The notes under the pieces: generated by a model | Database searches by the model: none | The model's input: the letters and a program-made list of their open reading frames with translations, nothing else | What the model was told of the DNA's origin: nothing | Assembly: GCA_013416795.1 (NCBI GenBank) | Contig: RQSC01000635.1 | Coordinates: 40,684-54,492, forward strand | Direction of reading: 5' to 3' | From: Prasinococcaceae sp. CCMP 1430 | Lineage: Eukaryota > Prasinodermophyta > Palmophyllophyceae > Prasinococcales > Prasinococcaceae | Length of the DNA: 13,809 nt | Part shown: piece after piece, positions 1 to 10,863 of the stretch | Layout of the letters: every line of letters starts with the position of its first letter | How positions within the stretch are numbered: the stretch's first letter is position 1 | Program-made: the position numbers and the translations under genes

Positions 1-72
1 CGCGCACGCGAGCGCCGCCGCCCCCGAGGGGCGCGCGCAGCGAGCGCGTGGTGAGTGTGTGCGCCCAGCGCG

Positions 73-723
73 ATGGCATCGCAGGGTAGCAGCGGCGGCG
101 CTGCCGGCGCCGGCGCCGCCGCTACCGGCGAGACGCACGACCTGGAGGCCCTGGAGGCCGCGTTCCGTGCGGGCGTGGCCGACCTGATGGGAAGCTGGAC
201 CGCCCTCCAAATGGCGCTCACGGATGAGTGGGGCGGCCCGGACTCGGAGGCCAAGGCGTGCGAGCTTGAGGAGGACGTGCACGAGTGGTTCGTCAGGCGC
301 GGCGGGCGCGCGGTCAAGTTTATGCACGAGCTCGATGAGCTGCTCCTCTTTGGTATGTATGAGTCGTTCGACGCCGACATTGCCGACGGCTCGTGCCGGC
401 AGCTCGCCGCCAAGCTCTGCAAGCTGCACACCGCGTGCTGCGACGGCAACCTCAAGCTGGCGGCGAAGATTTCTAGTGCAGGAAAGGCCAAGCGCGCGGT
501 CGACGCGCTCGCGAAGAGCATGCAGGGTCTCACAGCCAAAGACGGCGATGACGGGGACGCCGGGCGCAGTGCAGCAGGCGGCAAGGGGAAGGAGGGCGAC
601 GACGAGGGAGCCGCCGCAGGGCGCGAGCGCGAGCCCAAACCCAAGCCCGAGCCATTGCTCACCGAAGAAGAGGTGGCGGACGGGTGGGAGGTGCCCAAGA
701 AGGGCCGCAGGAGGCGAGGGTAG
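73..723 (+). CDS. TSR2: TSR2-like pre-rRNA-processing protein (WGG domain)
   Basis: Predicted 216 aa, close to the roughly 200 aa usual for eukaryotic Tsr2. In the known family, Tsr2 is a chaperone that takes ribosomal protein eS26 from its importin and delivers it to the pre-40S particle. The sequence shows a low-complexity Gly/Ala N-terminus (residues 1-20), then a helical core from about residue 24. The core contains the diagnostic W42-x-A-L-Q stretch followed by E-W-G-G (W53-G54-G55) and a Ser three residues later. An acidic/Lys-rich linker follows, and the tail carries E-V-A-D-G-W-E-V (D203-G204-W205) and a basic end, as in Tsr2 proteins. The ATG at 73 is the first in frame; the frame is open upstream from a GTG at 55, but that adds nothing conserved. 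No intron is needed. The stop TAG is at 721-723. The next gene lies on the same strand 164 nt downstream. Confidence 0.85.
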   Translation: MASQGSSGGAAGAGAAATGETHDLEALEAAFRAGVADLMGSWTALQMALTDEWGGPDSEAKACELEEDVHEWFVRRGGRAVKFMHELDELLLFGMYESFDADIADGSCRQLAAKLCKLHTACCDGNLKLAAKISSAGKAKRAVDALAKSMQGLTAKDGDDGDAGRSAAGGKGKEGDDEGAAAGREREPKPKPEPLLTEEEVADGWEVPKKGRRRRG

Positions 724-743
724 CTGCGCGGCAGCGGCACACC

Positions 744-752
744 TGTAATAAA
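744..752 (+). promoter_or_regulatory. candidate polyadenylation signal of the TSR2-like gene
   Basis: The string TGTAATAAA lies 21 nt after the stop codon. It holds both TGTAA (the green-algal poly(A) signal) and AATAAA (the animal-type signal) in overlapping form. In such a GC-rich context this A/T-rich nonamer stands out. Which part is used, if either, depends on the lineage and cannot be read from the sequence. Confidence 0.35.
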
Positions 753-810
753 CGCGGCCAGGAAGAGGCGTACACGCACAAGCGCGCGCAGCCGTCCCAC
801 ACAGCGCACG

Positions 811-855
811 CGTGCGCGCACGCGCCGTGCGCGCACGCGCCGTGCGCGCGCGCGC
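811..855 (+). repeat. 15-bp tandem repeat, alternating purine-pyrimidine
   Basis: The 15-mer CGTGCGCGCACGCGC occurs exactly at 811-825 and 826-840, and a third, slightly altered copy spans 841-855. The block lies in the 164-nt gap before the adenylation-carrier-ankyrin gene, so it would fall in the promoter or 5' leader. Alternating CG/CA dinucleotides are a Z-DNA-prone composition. Confidence 0.7.
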
Positions 856-887
856 ACGTGCGCACGCATGCGTGCGCCACAGTGCCA

Positions 888-3800
888 ATGACCTTCCCGA
901 CGGACGTCGAAGCGGCGGCATGGGCGGAGTCGCCCGCGCTGCTGCTCGTCGGGGCAGAGCGCGCAGATGTGCGCACGCTCTCATACGCCGCGTTGCACGA
1001 ACGCGTGTCGTGTGTGGCCACCCGGCTCGCTCTCTCGCTTGCAGCCGGTGCTTGCGCTGCGAACGCGCGCGTGTGCGTGGTCTCTGGGGCGGACGGCGAC
1101 GGCGTGCCGCCCCTAACGACGGTGCTCGCGCACCTCGCCGCATGGCGCGCAGGTGCGGCCGTGGTGCCGCTGGATGCGCATTGGCCTGCTCGTCGCGCCG
1201 CAGCGGTTGTGCGCGCCACCGGCGCAGCGGCTGTCATCGCGCCGCGCGGCCGCGGCCGCGCGGTCGCCGAGGAGGCGCTTGCGCTTGCGGGGTTGGATGG
1301 AGCCTGCGTCGTGCTCGATGCTGATGAGCTCGCGCGTGCCACCGACGAGCATGTGGCCGACGCGAACGCATGCTCTCATGATGACTGCGCTGTCGCTGGC
1401 GACAGCGGTAGCAGCCACGGCGGAGGCGGCGGCGGCGGAGGCGGCGGAGGAGGAGCAGGAGGAGGAGGAGGAGGAGGAGAAGGAAGAGGCGACTGCGACC
1501 TCACGCGTGAACGCAAACGTCCTCTGCCTATGGCAAAGGAGCTCTCGTTGCTGCCCTCGCGCGTGGACGAAACGGCGCTGGCACATGTGGTGTTTACGAG
1601 CGGCACGACGGGCACTCCTAAGGGCGTGCTGTGCGAGCGCGGCCACTTGGCCGCCTACGGGGCCGCACGGCGCAAAGCCGAAAGGCTCCTTCCCGGTGAC
1701 GTCGTGCTGGCGGCGTCGGCACCAACCTTCGACCCTTTCCAGGCGGACCTGGTCGCCGCGCTCGGCTGCGGCGCTGCACTCGCCCTCGCACCTCGATCCG
1801 AAGTGCTCGCAGACCCGCTCGGCGTGTGCGTGGCGGTCGGCGCGACGCACGTCACGACGACTCCGGCTGCGTGGGTGGCGGCGGTGGCCGGAGCCGCCGC
1901 TACAAGCGCTCGCGCATCGCAGCTCGCCCCGCCAACTCTTCGCGTGCTCTCCATTGGCGGCGAGGCCATGCCGCGCACGATGCTGGAAGCGTGGCTTCTC
2001 GCGACGTCGGCGACGGGTGGGCGCGACGGTGACGACCACGGGCTCGAGCTGCGCAATGTCTACGGCGTCACCGAGTGCTGCGCCTACCAGACTGCACGCG
2101 CGATGTGCCGTGGCGACAGCGCGCGTCATATCGGCGCTGCCTTGCCGTGCTGTGATATCGACCTGCTCCGCGGCGGCGCGTACGTCCCTGCGAAGACCGC
2201 CACCTCTTGCGGCGTTGGTGCTGCTGCGCCATCAGCTGCCATCATCGCTCTCGCTGCCCTCTCCGACCCCGCGGTCGATGCGCACGCCGTGGCGATCGCA
2301 GGCACGGGAACGGACACGGGTGCTGCGCTCTCGCCTGCGGGTGAGCTTTGCATCCGCGGCCAGACGCTCGCGCGCGGCTACCTCGATGATGATGCCCTCA
2401 CGGCCGAACGCTTTGTGGTGGGAGTGGCCTCCGAAGGCATCCCAGGCGCGAGTGCGCGCGGGCGCATGCAACGACGCTACCTCACGGGTGACATCGCGTG
2501 TCTTGATGCAAGCACGAAAGGGGACGGTTCGCTCGTGCTGCTCGGGCGGCGTGATGACCAGGTCAAGGTGGCGGGCGCACGAGTGGAGCTTGGAGAGGTA
2601 CGCACGGTCCTGCAGATGCGCGCCCGAAGCTCGCGCGTGCGCCAAAGCCCATTGTCAGAGCTCGCGCTCGCGCTCTCTGTTCTTGCCCCGAGCGCCTCTG
2701 ACCGCTGGCACCAATGCGCGCATATCCACGGTTGCATTCGCAGGTCGACGCAGCCCTGCGGGAATGCTCGCTGGTTGACGCCGGCCTGGCAGCGGCGGTG
2801 GCCCTGCCGCGCGACGGCTCGGGCGCGGTGCTCGTCGGGCTCGTTGCGCCCGCGCGAGCGCCGGGCGGCGTGGCCCCGCATGCATGGGATGCGCTGAGCG
2901 AGCGTGTCGCGCGCTGTGTCGCCGCTCGTCACCTGCCTATGTACGCTGTCCCCGCACGAGTACTGGCGCTGCCGACCTCCCCATGCGACGACAACTCTGG
3001 TCCTGCGCTACCCTTAAACGCCAACGGCAAGGTCGACAGACACGCGCTTCGATCGTTTGCCGAGGCAGCGGTGAGCTCCAGTGCGGGCGCTCGCTCAGCG
3101 CGAGCAGGAGATGAAGGACCATCTACCACGCAGTCGTTCGATCGCCCATATGAGGCGACTGTGCGGTCGGTGTGGCGCTCGCTAGGCCTCAACCCGCGCT
3201 CACCGAACGACGGCTTCGCGTGCCTGGGCGGTGACTCCCTCATGGCAGCGCGCGCGGCCAAGATGCTGCACCATAGGGCGACGGGCGTCAAATTCGACGA
3301 GAGCGCGCCAGAGGATGTGCGTCTCTTCGGCATGGTCCGCGGCGCATTCGCCGCGGAGCACGTGATCGCGAAGTCCAGCCTGCGCGAGTACGCTGCTTTC
3401 GTGTCATCGGCGCAAGAGAGGGAGCAGACGGAACGGCAAGCGGCCGGCGGCGCCGGCCTTGCCGAAGCCGGGGGGCAGAGTGCAGATGGGGTCGAGGCCG
3501 CTGCCGCTCTTGACATTGACATTGATGCAGATAGCGAGGCCACCGAGGCGGACGTGCTGCTCGCGGATGCGGCGGCTGCGTGCCGGCTGGACGCGCTCAT
3601 ATCGCTGCTGCACGATGGCGGCGCGTCGCCCGATGGGCCCTGGCGCCGAGTCAACAAGACGCGGCCGCACGCGCTCGAGGCGAATACGCCGGCAGACTTG
3701 CACGCGCCACCACCACCACCGCAGTCCGCACTGCACGCTGCAGCGGCGGCAGGCTTCAACGAGGGCGTGGTTGCACTATTGCGTGCGGGCGCCACAGTGC

Positions 3801-4264
3801 AGGCACGTTCCGCTGCAGGCACACTGCCGGCGCATCTCGCCGCTGCCTCACGCGCGCCTGGCGCGGTGGCGACGCTGCTCGCGCTGCTCGAGGCGGGTAC
3901 TGCACCGCGCTGCACGGACAACAACAAACAGACGCTGCTGCACTGGTGCGCACGCGGGGGCAACGTGGGCACGCTCAACGCCGTGCTCGCCACCGGGCAG
4001 CTCGCCGTGGACTCATACGACCGCTGGCACCGCACGCCGCTCTCCTGGGCCGTCGTCAACGGCCATGGCGACGCCGCGCGCGCGCTGCTCGCCGCCGGCG
4101 CGTCTGTGCGCGCTCGTGCCAAGACCAAGCGCGGCAACCTGAGCAAGAGCGCCCACATGCCCGCGGAGGGCCCGCTCGCGATCGCACTGAGGCTCGACGA
4201 CGGCAGCGCGGAGCGCAGGGCGCTCGTCGAGATGCTGCGGGCGCATGCGAATGCGCAGCAATAG
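888..4264 (+). CDS. NRPS-like protein: adenylation + carrier protein + ankyrin repeats (AASDH/ACSF4-related)
   Basis: Spliced CDS join(888..2597,2744..4264), predicted 1076 aa. The A domain has all main signatures: FTSGTTGTPKGV (236-247), FD with D282 where NRPS enzymes bind the amino group, YGVTE (392-396), YLTGD (531-535), GRRDDQVKVAG (from 553) running to ELGE (570) at the intron, and NGKVDR with catalytic Lys 666. A carrier domain follows with GGDSL; Ser735 is the expected phosphopantetheine site. After an acidic linker, about five ankyrin repeats fill residues 843-1050. Family knowledge: AASDH/ACSF4 proteins adenylate an amino or carboxylic acid (beta-alanine for animal enzymes) and load it on their own carrier, but end in PQQ-type propellers. 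The ankyrin tail suggests a protein partner (inference). A Gly tract (about 177-198) interrupts the A domain before its first motif. No condensation, reductase or thioesterase domain is visible. The start is the first in-frame ATG (888); an upstream open frame only shadows TSR2. Confidence 0.85.
2598..2743 (+). other. intron of the adenylation-carrier-ankyrin gene (146 nt, phase 0)
   Basis: The donor is GAG|GTACGC and the acceptor is TTCGCAG|GTC. Splicing joins V-E-L-G-E to V-D-A-A-L-R, restoring the conserved A8 region of adenylation domains; the unspliced frame loses similarity. A CTGAC branch-site candidate lies at 2698-2702, 41 nt before the end. Confidence 0.85.
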
Positions 4265-4432
4265 CCATAGTAGCATAGGTGCACAAAAGTTTGAGTCAGA
4301 GAAACTGGGCGTCGCGGCCGCATCGCCGCGCGCCGCACGCGCCTGCGCGTGCACATGAGACCCGATGCTCGCGCTCGTGTGCCCCTGCCGCGTGTGCGCG
4401 TACTGCAGCGCCCCTCTCGCCCCCGCTTGTGA

Positions 4433-4487
4433 CCCCCCCCCCCCCACCCACACACCCACACCCACACCCACACCCACACCCACACAC
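4433..4487. repeat. C13 run followed by CCCACA hexamer array
   Basis: Thirteen consecutive C (4433-4445) are followed by a tandem array of CCCACA-type hexamers containing six CCC triplets, ending in a short CA run. On the minus strand this reads as repeated GGG triplets spaced by TGT, so it could form a G-quadruplex. Confidence 0.8.
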
Positions 4488-4533
4488 AAAAGTGGGCCTT
4501 CCGTTGGTGAGGTTGGTCGCATGCCACACTGAG

Positions 4534-4547
4534 CGTATACGTATACG
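4534..4547. promoter_or_regulatory. 14-bp perfect palindrome CGTATACGTATACG
   Basis: This is an A/T-containing perfect palindrome in an otherwise GC-rich gap, 13 nt upstream of the telobox. Its position about 380 nt before the P2X-like start suits a binding site for a dimeric regulator, but it might also be a chance short repeat. Confidence 0.35.
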
Positions 4548-4559
4548 TAGACGCAAATT

Positions 4560-4568
4560 TAAACCCTA
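4560..4568 (+). promoter_or_regulatory. telobox TAAACCCTA upstream of the P2X-like gene
   Basis: The motif lies in an A/T-rich island (about 4552-4585, TTTAAACCCTAAACCCC). In plants, AAACCCTA teloboxes sit near transcription starts and bind TRB/telobox proteins. The same nonamer occurs inverted at 7278-7286 before the next gene. One and a half telomere-like units are too few to call a telomere relic. Confidence 0.4.
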
Positions 4569-4925
4569 AACCCCAAACGAAAACCCGTATGAGGCCGGCG
4601 CGTTGCTCCCGGCGGTTCCCCCACGCGCGCGCGGTTTCACCGCGAATTACCGGGCGGTCGAGGGTCGAGTCACTACTGGCGGTGCAGTGCAGTGCAGTGT
4701 GCGGTGCGGTGCGAGCGGCGCGCGAGGCGCAGGCGCTGCGCGCAGGCGCTGATGCGCTGCGCTGCGCGCCGCGGAGGGCGCGGGCGCCGCCTCGGGCGCA
4801 GCGCCCAGGTCCCACCGCGCGGCAGTGGTGAGTCCACGCCGACGCGCTCCGCGACGCCGCGCCACACCGCGCGCGCGCGGCGGGACGCGCGCGAGGCCCG
4901 TGCCGCACCCGGCTCCCCCAAAGCC

Positions 4926-7202
4926 ATGGGCCGCGGCGGGGCGGGCGGCGCCAAGCCGGAGGCGCCGTGGTGGAGCCCCAAGGAGCTCGCCGGCAAGCTG
5001 ACGTTCAAGGTGCCGCAGTCGGTCGCCATCAGGGGTGCGTGCGAACGCCGCCTCTGCCAGCTCGCTGGCGGCCGGCGCTGCCACCGAAGCCGACTTTGCT
5101 ATCGTCCCGGCTGCTGCTCCCGCTGCCGCTGGCACCTTGGCCGCGCCGATGCTCTTGCCACATAGGCTGACGACAGCGCCTCATGCCTGAATGACGCAAA
5201 CGCCACAGACTGGCGTGTTGGTGGGCTTCAGGTGGTCCTGCAGGTGGCCATCATTTGTTACCTCGCGTACAGCCTCTTCGTCGGGCAGTTCTGGCTGGTC
5301 ACCGAGGAGCCGTTGGGCTTCCAGACCCTGTATGTAGAAGCACCGCGTCGCTCGGGGGCCGTGACGAATGCCATGCGCGAGGCCGCCACCGGCGAGCTCG
5401 CTGCGGATGTGCCTATGTGCCTGCCGTCTGCTGCGGGCTTCCCACACAACTTCACGTGGAGTGCAGGATGGCCCTACAGCTTCGAGGGTGCGTGCGCGGC
5501 CGGCGGGCGCGTCGGGCGGGGGGTAGTGAGGGAGGGGCAGCACGCGCTGACGCGACCGCTCGCTGCAGGTTGCGTGTTCACTACCACAGCGCAGGCATAC
5601 TCGAAAACTTCGGACTCCTTCTTCATCACGACCAGTGTGGAGGTGACTGAGGTGGTCAAGGTGGATGCGCCGCGCTTCAAAGTATCGAATGCTGAGTGCG
5701 CTGAGGCGCTGCGAAGAGCCGAACTCAAAGGTTTGGACCTGGCGCCGTGCGGCGAAGATGTGGACGCCGCGGCGTCATGGCGTCCAACAGGCGGTATCAA
5801 TGGCGAGTGTTTCTGTTCGCACCGCGCGCCGTACATCATGCCGGGCGCTGAGGAGGTGAAACTGTCCGTGGATCACGCGTTCGTAGCTCAGTCTGCAAGC
5901 GGGAACGCACCAGTAACGCGGGTGCGGCTCGAGGGCAACAGCACTGACCTGGCGACCTTCGAAGCTCAGGAGACGATTACCTTCACCTTGAAAGACCTCC
6001 TCGGATGGGTGCACGTCGACTTGGACTCGCCTGCTGACACCGGCGACAACGCGGAGTGGCTTCTCCTTACCAACCTTTGCCGCAACGATTGCGGCGATGG
6101 TCCCGACGGCGTGTGCAACGACGGCGGGCCGGGCTCGGCGGATAGCACCTGCGACCTTGGCACCGACTGCTCGGACTGCGGCGCACGCAAAGTGAACCAG
6201 GCCTTGCAGGGTACAAGCGGGATGGCGGAAGGCAAGTTCCCGACCCCGAGGTTGAGCGGCTTGAGCGTGCAGGCCTCGATGAAGTACTACAACTACAACT
6301 TGCACGACGATACCAAGCAGGGCGACAGCACGACGGCCCCGGTGTGCATCATGGAGCTGCGCCCGACCATCAAGTGGGTCTCTTTGGGCGACAAGGAGCC
6401 CAACACAGTGCGAGACTTGGAAGAGTACAAAGGCCTTTACCCGTACGGCGTCCAAGTCATATTCACCAGCACCGGCCAGATTGGCCGCTTCGACTTCCCG
6501 ACTTTCCTTACCGCCCTGGTGAACGCGGCGGTCCTGCTCGGCGTGACGGTCACGATCACCAAGGTGGTGTCACAGCACCTCATGGGCCAGCGCTCGAAGC
6601 TGTACAAGCGCTACATCGACCGGGAAGTGTCCTTCGATGAGGAGTACGCTGCCTTTGCGCTTCAGGCCATCGCTGCGGGCAAGGTGTTCGACCTGCTGGA
6701 CCACGACGGCGGTGGCAGCCTCTGCCGCGACGAGCTCAAGGCCGAGCTCGTTCGCAACTTCGGCGACATGCTCACCCCCGACGAGATGAGCGTGCTGATA
6801 GACTTCGTCTTCAAGTACGCGAATAAGGAGGCCGAGAGGATCGCCGAGAACGCCCAGGACAGCGGCGCGCAGGACGCCAAGGGCGGCGCCGCCAACCTCA
6901 GCACGAGCGCGGACGGGGACCAAATTGACAAGAGGGCCTTCGTCGAGCTCTTCTGCCACGGCCCCGCGGACGCCGCGGGCCTCGGCGCGCTGGCGGCCGC
7001 GCGCCTCGAGAGGCACCCTTCCGCCGTGGGCTCTGGCGCCAACGCCAACGCCAGCTTCTACGACCTCAGGCAAGGGGGCGGCCCCGCCGCGGGCTCTGGC
7101 GCCAACGCCGACGCCAGCTTCTACGACCTCAGGCAAGGGGTAGCCCCCGCCGCGGGCTCTGGCGCCCCCGCCGACGACAGCTTCTACGACCTCGAGCAGT
7201 AA
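4926..7202 (+). CDS. P2X: P2X-type ligand-gated cation channel with Cys-rich insert and cytosolic EF-hand
   Basis: Spliced CDS join(4926..5034,5209..5487,5569..7202), 673 aa. P2X receptors are trimeric ATP-gated channels with two membrane spans and a large ectodomain. Splicing restores the pre-TM1 signature V-A-I-R-D-W-R-V-G-G-L-Q (about 33-44); TM1 is about 44-64. The second junction gives S-F-E-G-C-V-F, then D-S-F-F-I-T-T-S-V-E. A six-Cys module (C300, C304, C312, C324, C330, C333; CGDG and LGTDC-x-DC spacing) is inserted in the ectodomain. Then come K-Y-Y and the P2X pre-pore/TM2 signature Y-G-V-x(8)-G-x-x-G-R-F-D (G432-D438), with TM2 about 439-463. Animal ATP-binding residues (KxK, NFR) are not obvious, so the ligand is uncertain. 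The cytosolic tail has a canonical EF-hand loop (D507-x-D-x-G-x-S to E518), a second degenerate one (about 580), and three repeats ending in S-F-Y-D-L. The start at 4926 gives the usual short cytosolic N-terminus. Confidence 0.82.
5035..5208 (+). other. P2X-like gene intron 1 (174 nt, phase 1)
   Basis: The donor is CAGGG|GTGCGT and the acceptor is GCCACAG|ACTGGCG. Joining gives I-R-D-W-R-V-G-G, the conserved P2X motif just before TM1, which strongly supports these borders over the CAG at 5229-5231. CTGAC lies at 5167-5171, 37 nt before the end. Confidence 0.8.
5488..5568 (+). other. P2X-like gene intron 2 (81 nt, phase 1, stop-free)
   Basis: The donor is TTCGAGG|GTGCGT and the acceptor is CGCTGCAG|GTTGCG. 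Removal joins F-E-G to C-V-F. The intron is a multiple of three with no in-frame stop, so retention would only add 27 Gly/Arg-rich residues to the ectodomain. CTGAC at 5547-5551 lies 17 nt before the end. Confidence 0.8.
7028..7199 (+). repeat. 63-bp tandem repeat (2.7 copies) encoding the P2X tail
   Basis: Units start at 7028, 7091 and 7154, exactly 63 bp apart, and the third is cut short by the stop codon. Each encodes G-S-G-A-x-A-x-x-S-F-Y-D-L. The first two units are nearly identical in DNA and the third has diverged. The frame is kept, so the repeat expanded within the coding sequence. Confidence 0.9.
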
Positions 7203-7257
7203 GAAGCTCTTAGCGGTCGGCGGCGCCCGGGCGACGGGATGACGACTCGATCCTGCG

Positions 7258-7265
7258 TATTTAAG
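7258..7265 (+). promoter_or_regulatory. TATA-like element TATTTAAG
   Basis: The only TATA-like octamer in this gap, 265 nt before the proposed PPR-SMR ATG and 12 nt upstream of an inverted telobox. The proximity suggests a core promoter, but no transcription start is known. Confidence 0.35.
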
Positions 7266-7277
7266 GTTGATGCCATG

Positions 7278-7286
7278 TAGGGTTTA
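7278..7286 (-). promoter_or_regulatory. inverted telobox (TAGGGTTTA on the plus strand)
   Basis: The reverse complement is TAAACCCTA, identical to the nonamer at 4560-4568. It lies 245 nt before the proposed ATG at 7523. Plant teloboxes act in either orientation, so the two promoters may share a regulator. Confidence 0.4.
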
Positions 7287-7409
7287 CACTCTTCCAACAT
7301 CCAGTGCGCGTGTGCGCGTGTGCACGTGCGCGTGCGCGCGTGTGTAGATGTGGATCGGGTCGGTGATGTTGTGCGCGTGCGCGTGTGTGTGCGCGCGCGT
7401 GCGTGTGTG

Positions 7410-7441
<32 letters not shown>

Positions 7442-7522
7442 CGTGCTTGTGTGTGTGTGTGCGTTGTATGTGCGTGCGCGCATACACTGCGTGCCTCGCG
7501 CGCGGCGCGCGCGCGCCGCGCC

Positions 7523-10863
<3,341 letters not shown>

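Larger units (their letters stand above)
4265..4925. other. intergenic region / 5' leader of the P2X-like gene
   Basis: This 661-nt gap holds no convincing coding exon. From left to right it contains: a short, less GC-rich 3' flank after 4264; a C-run with a CCCACA array; a 14-bp palindrome; an A/T-rich island with a telobox; short GTGCA and GCGGT repeats at about 4682-4712; and a very GC-rich leader up to the ATG. A perfect donor-like GTGAGT at about 4829 could mark a 5'-UTR intron, but no matching acceptor stands out. Reading frames crossing it lack conserved content. Confidence 0.6.
7203..7522. other. intergenic / GT-rich 5' leader of the PPR-SMR gene
   Basis: This 320-nt stretch holds the P2X 3' flank, then a less GC-rich patch (7250-7300) with TATA-like and telobox elements, then a long GT/GC alternating leader (about 7305-7500) including (GT)n near 7421-7440, and a CG-rich block just before the ATG. 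No coding segment is supported; Cys-Val and His-Thr readings are dinucleotide-repeat artefacts. Confidence 0.6.

Noticed and set aside
4556-4580. Internal telomere relic
   Set aside because: Only about one and a half TTTAGGG-type units are present; a telobox promoter element explains this better.
2929-4908. 659-aa open frame on the minus strand
   Set aside because: It lies antisense to the adenylation-carrier-ankyrin gene, is Arg/Ser/Ala-rich and has no recognisable domain. GC-rich DNA leaves few stops in such shadow frames.
5232-5250. P2X exon 2 starting after the CAG at 5229-5231
   Set aside because: It does not match the phase of the good donor at 5035 and would drop the conserved W-R-V-G-G segment; the acceptor at 5207-5208 restores it.
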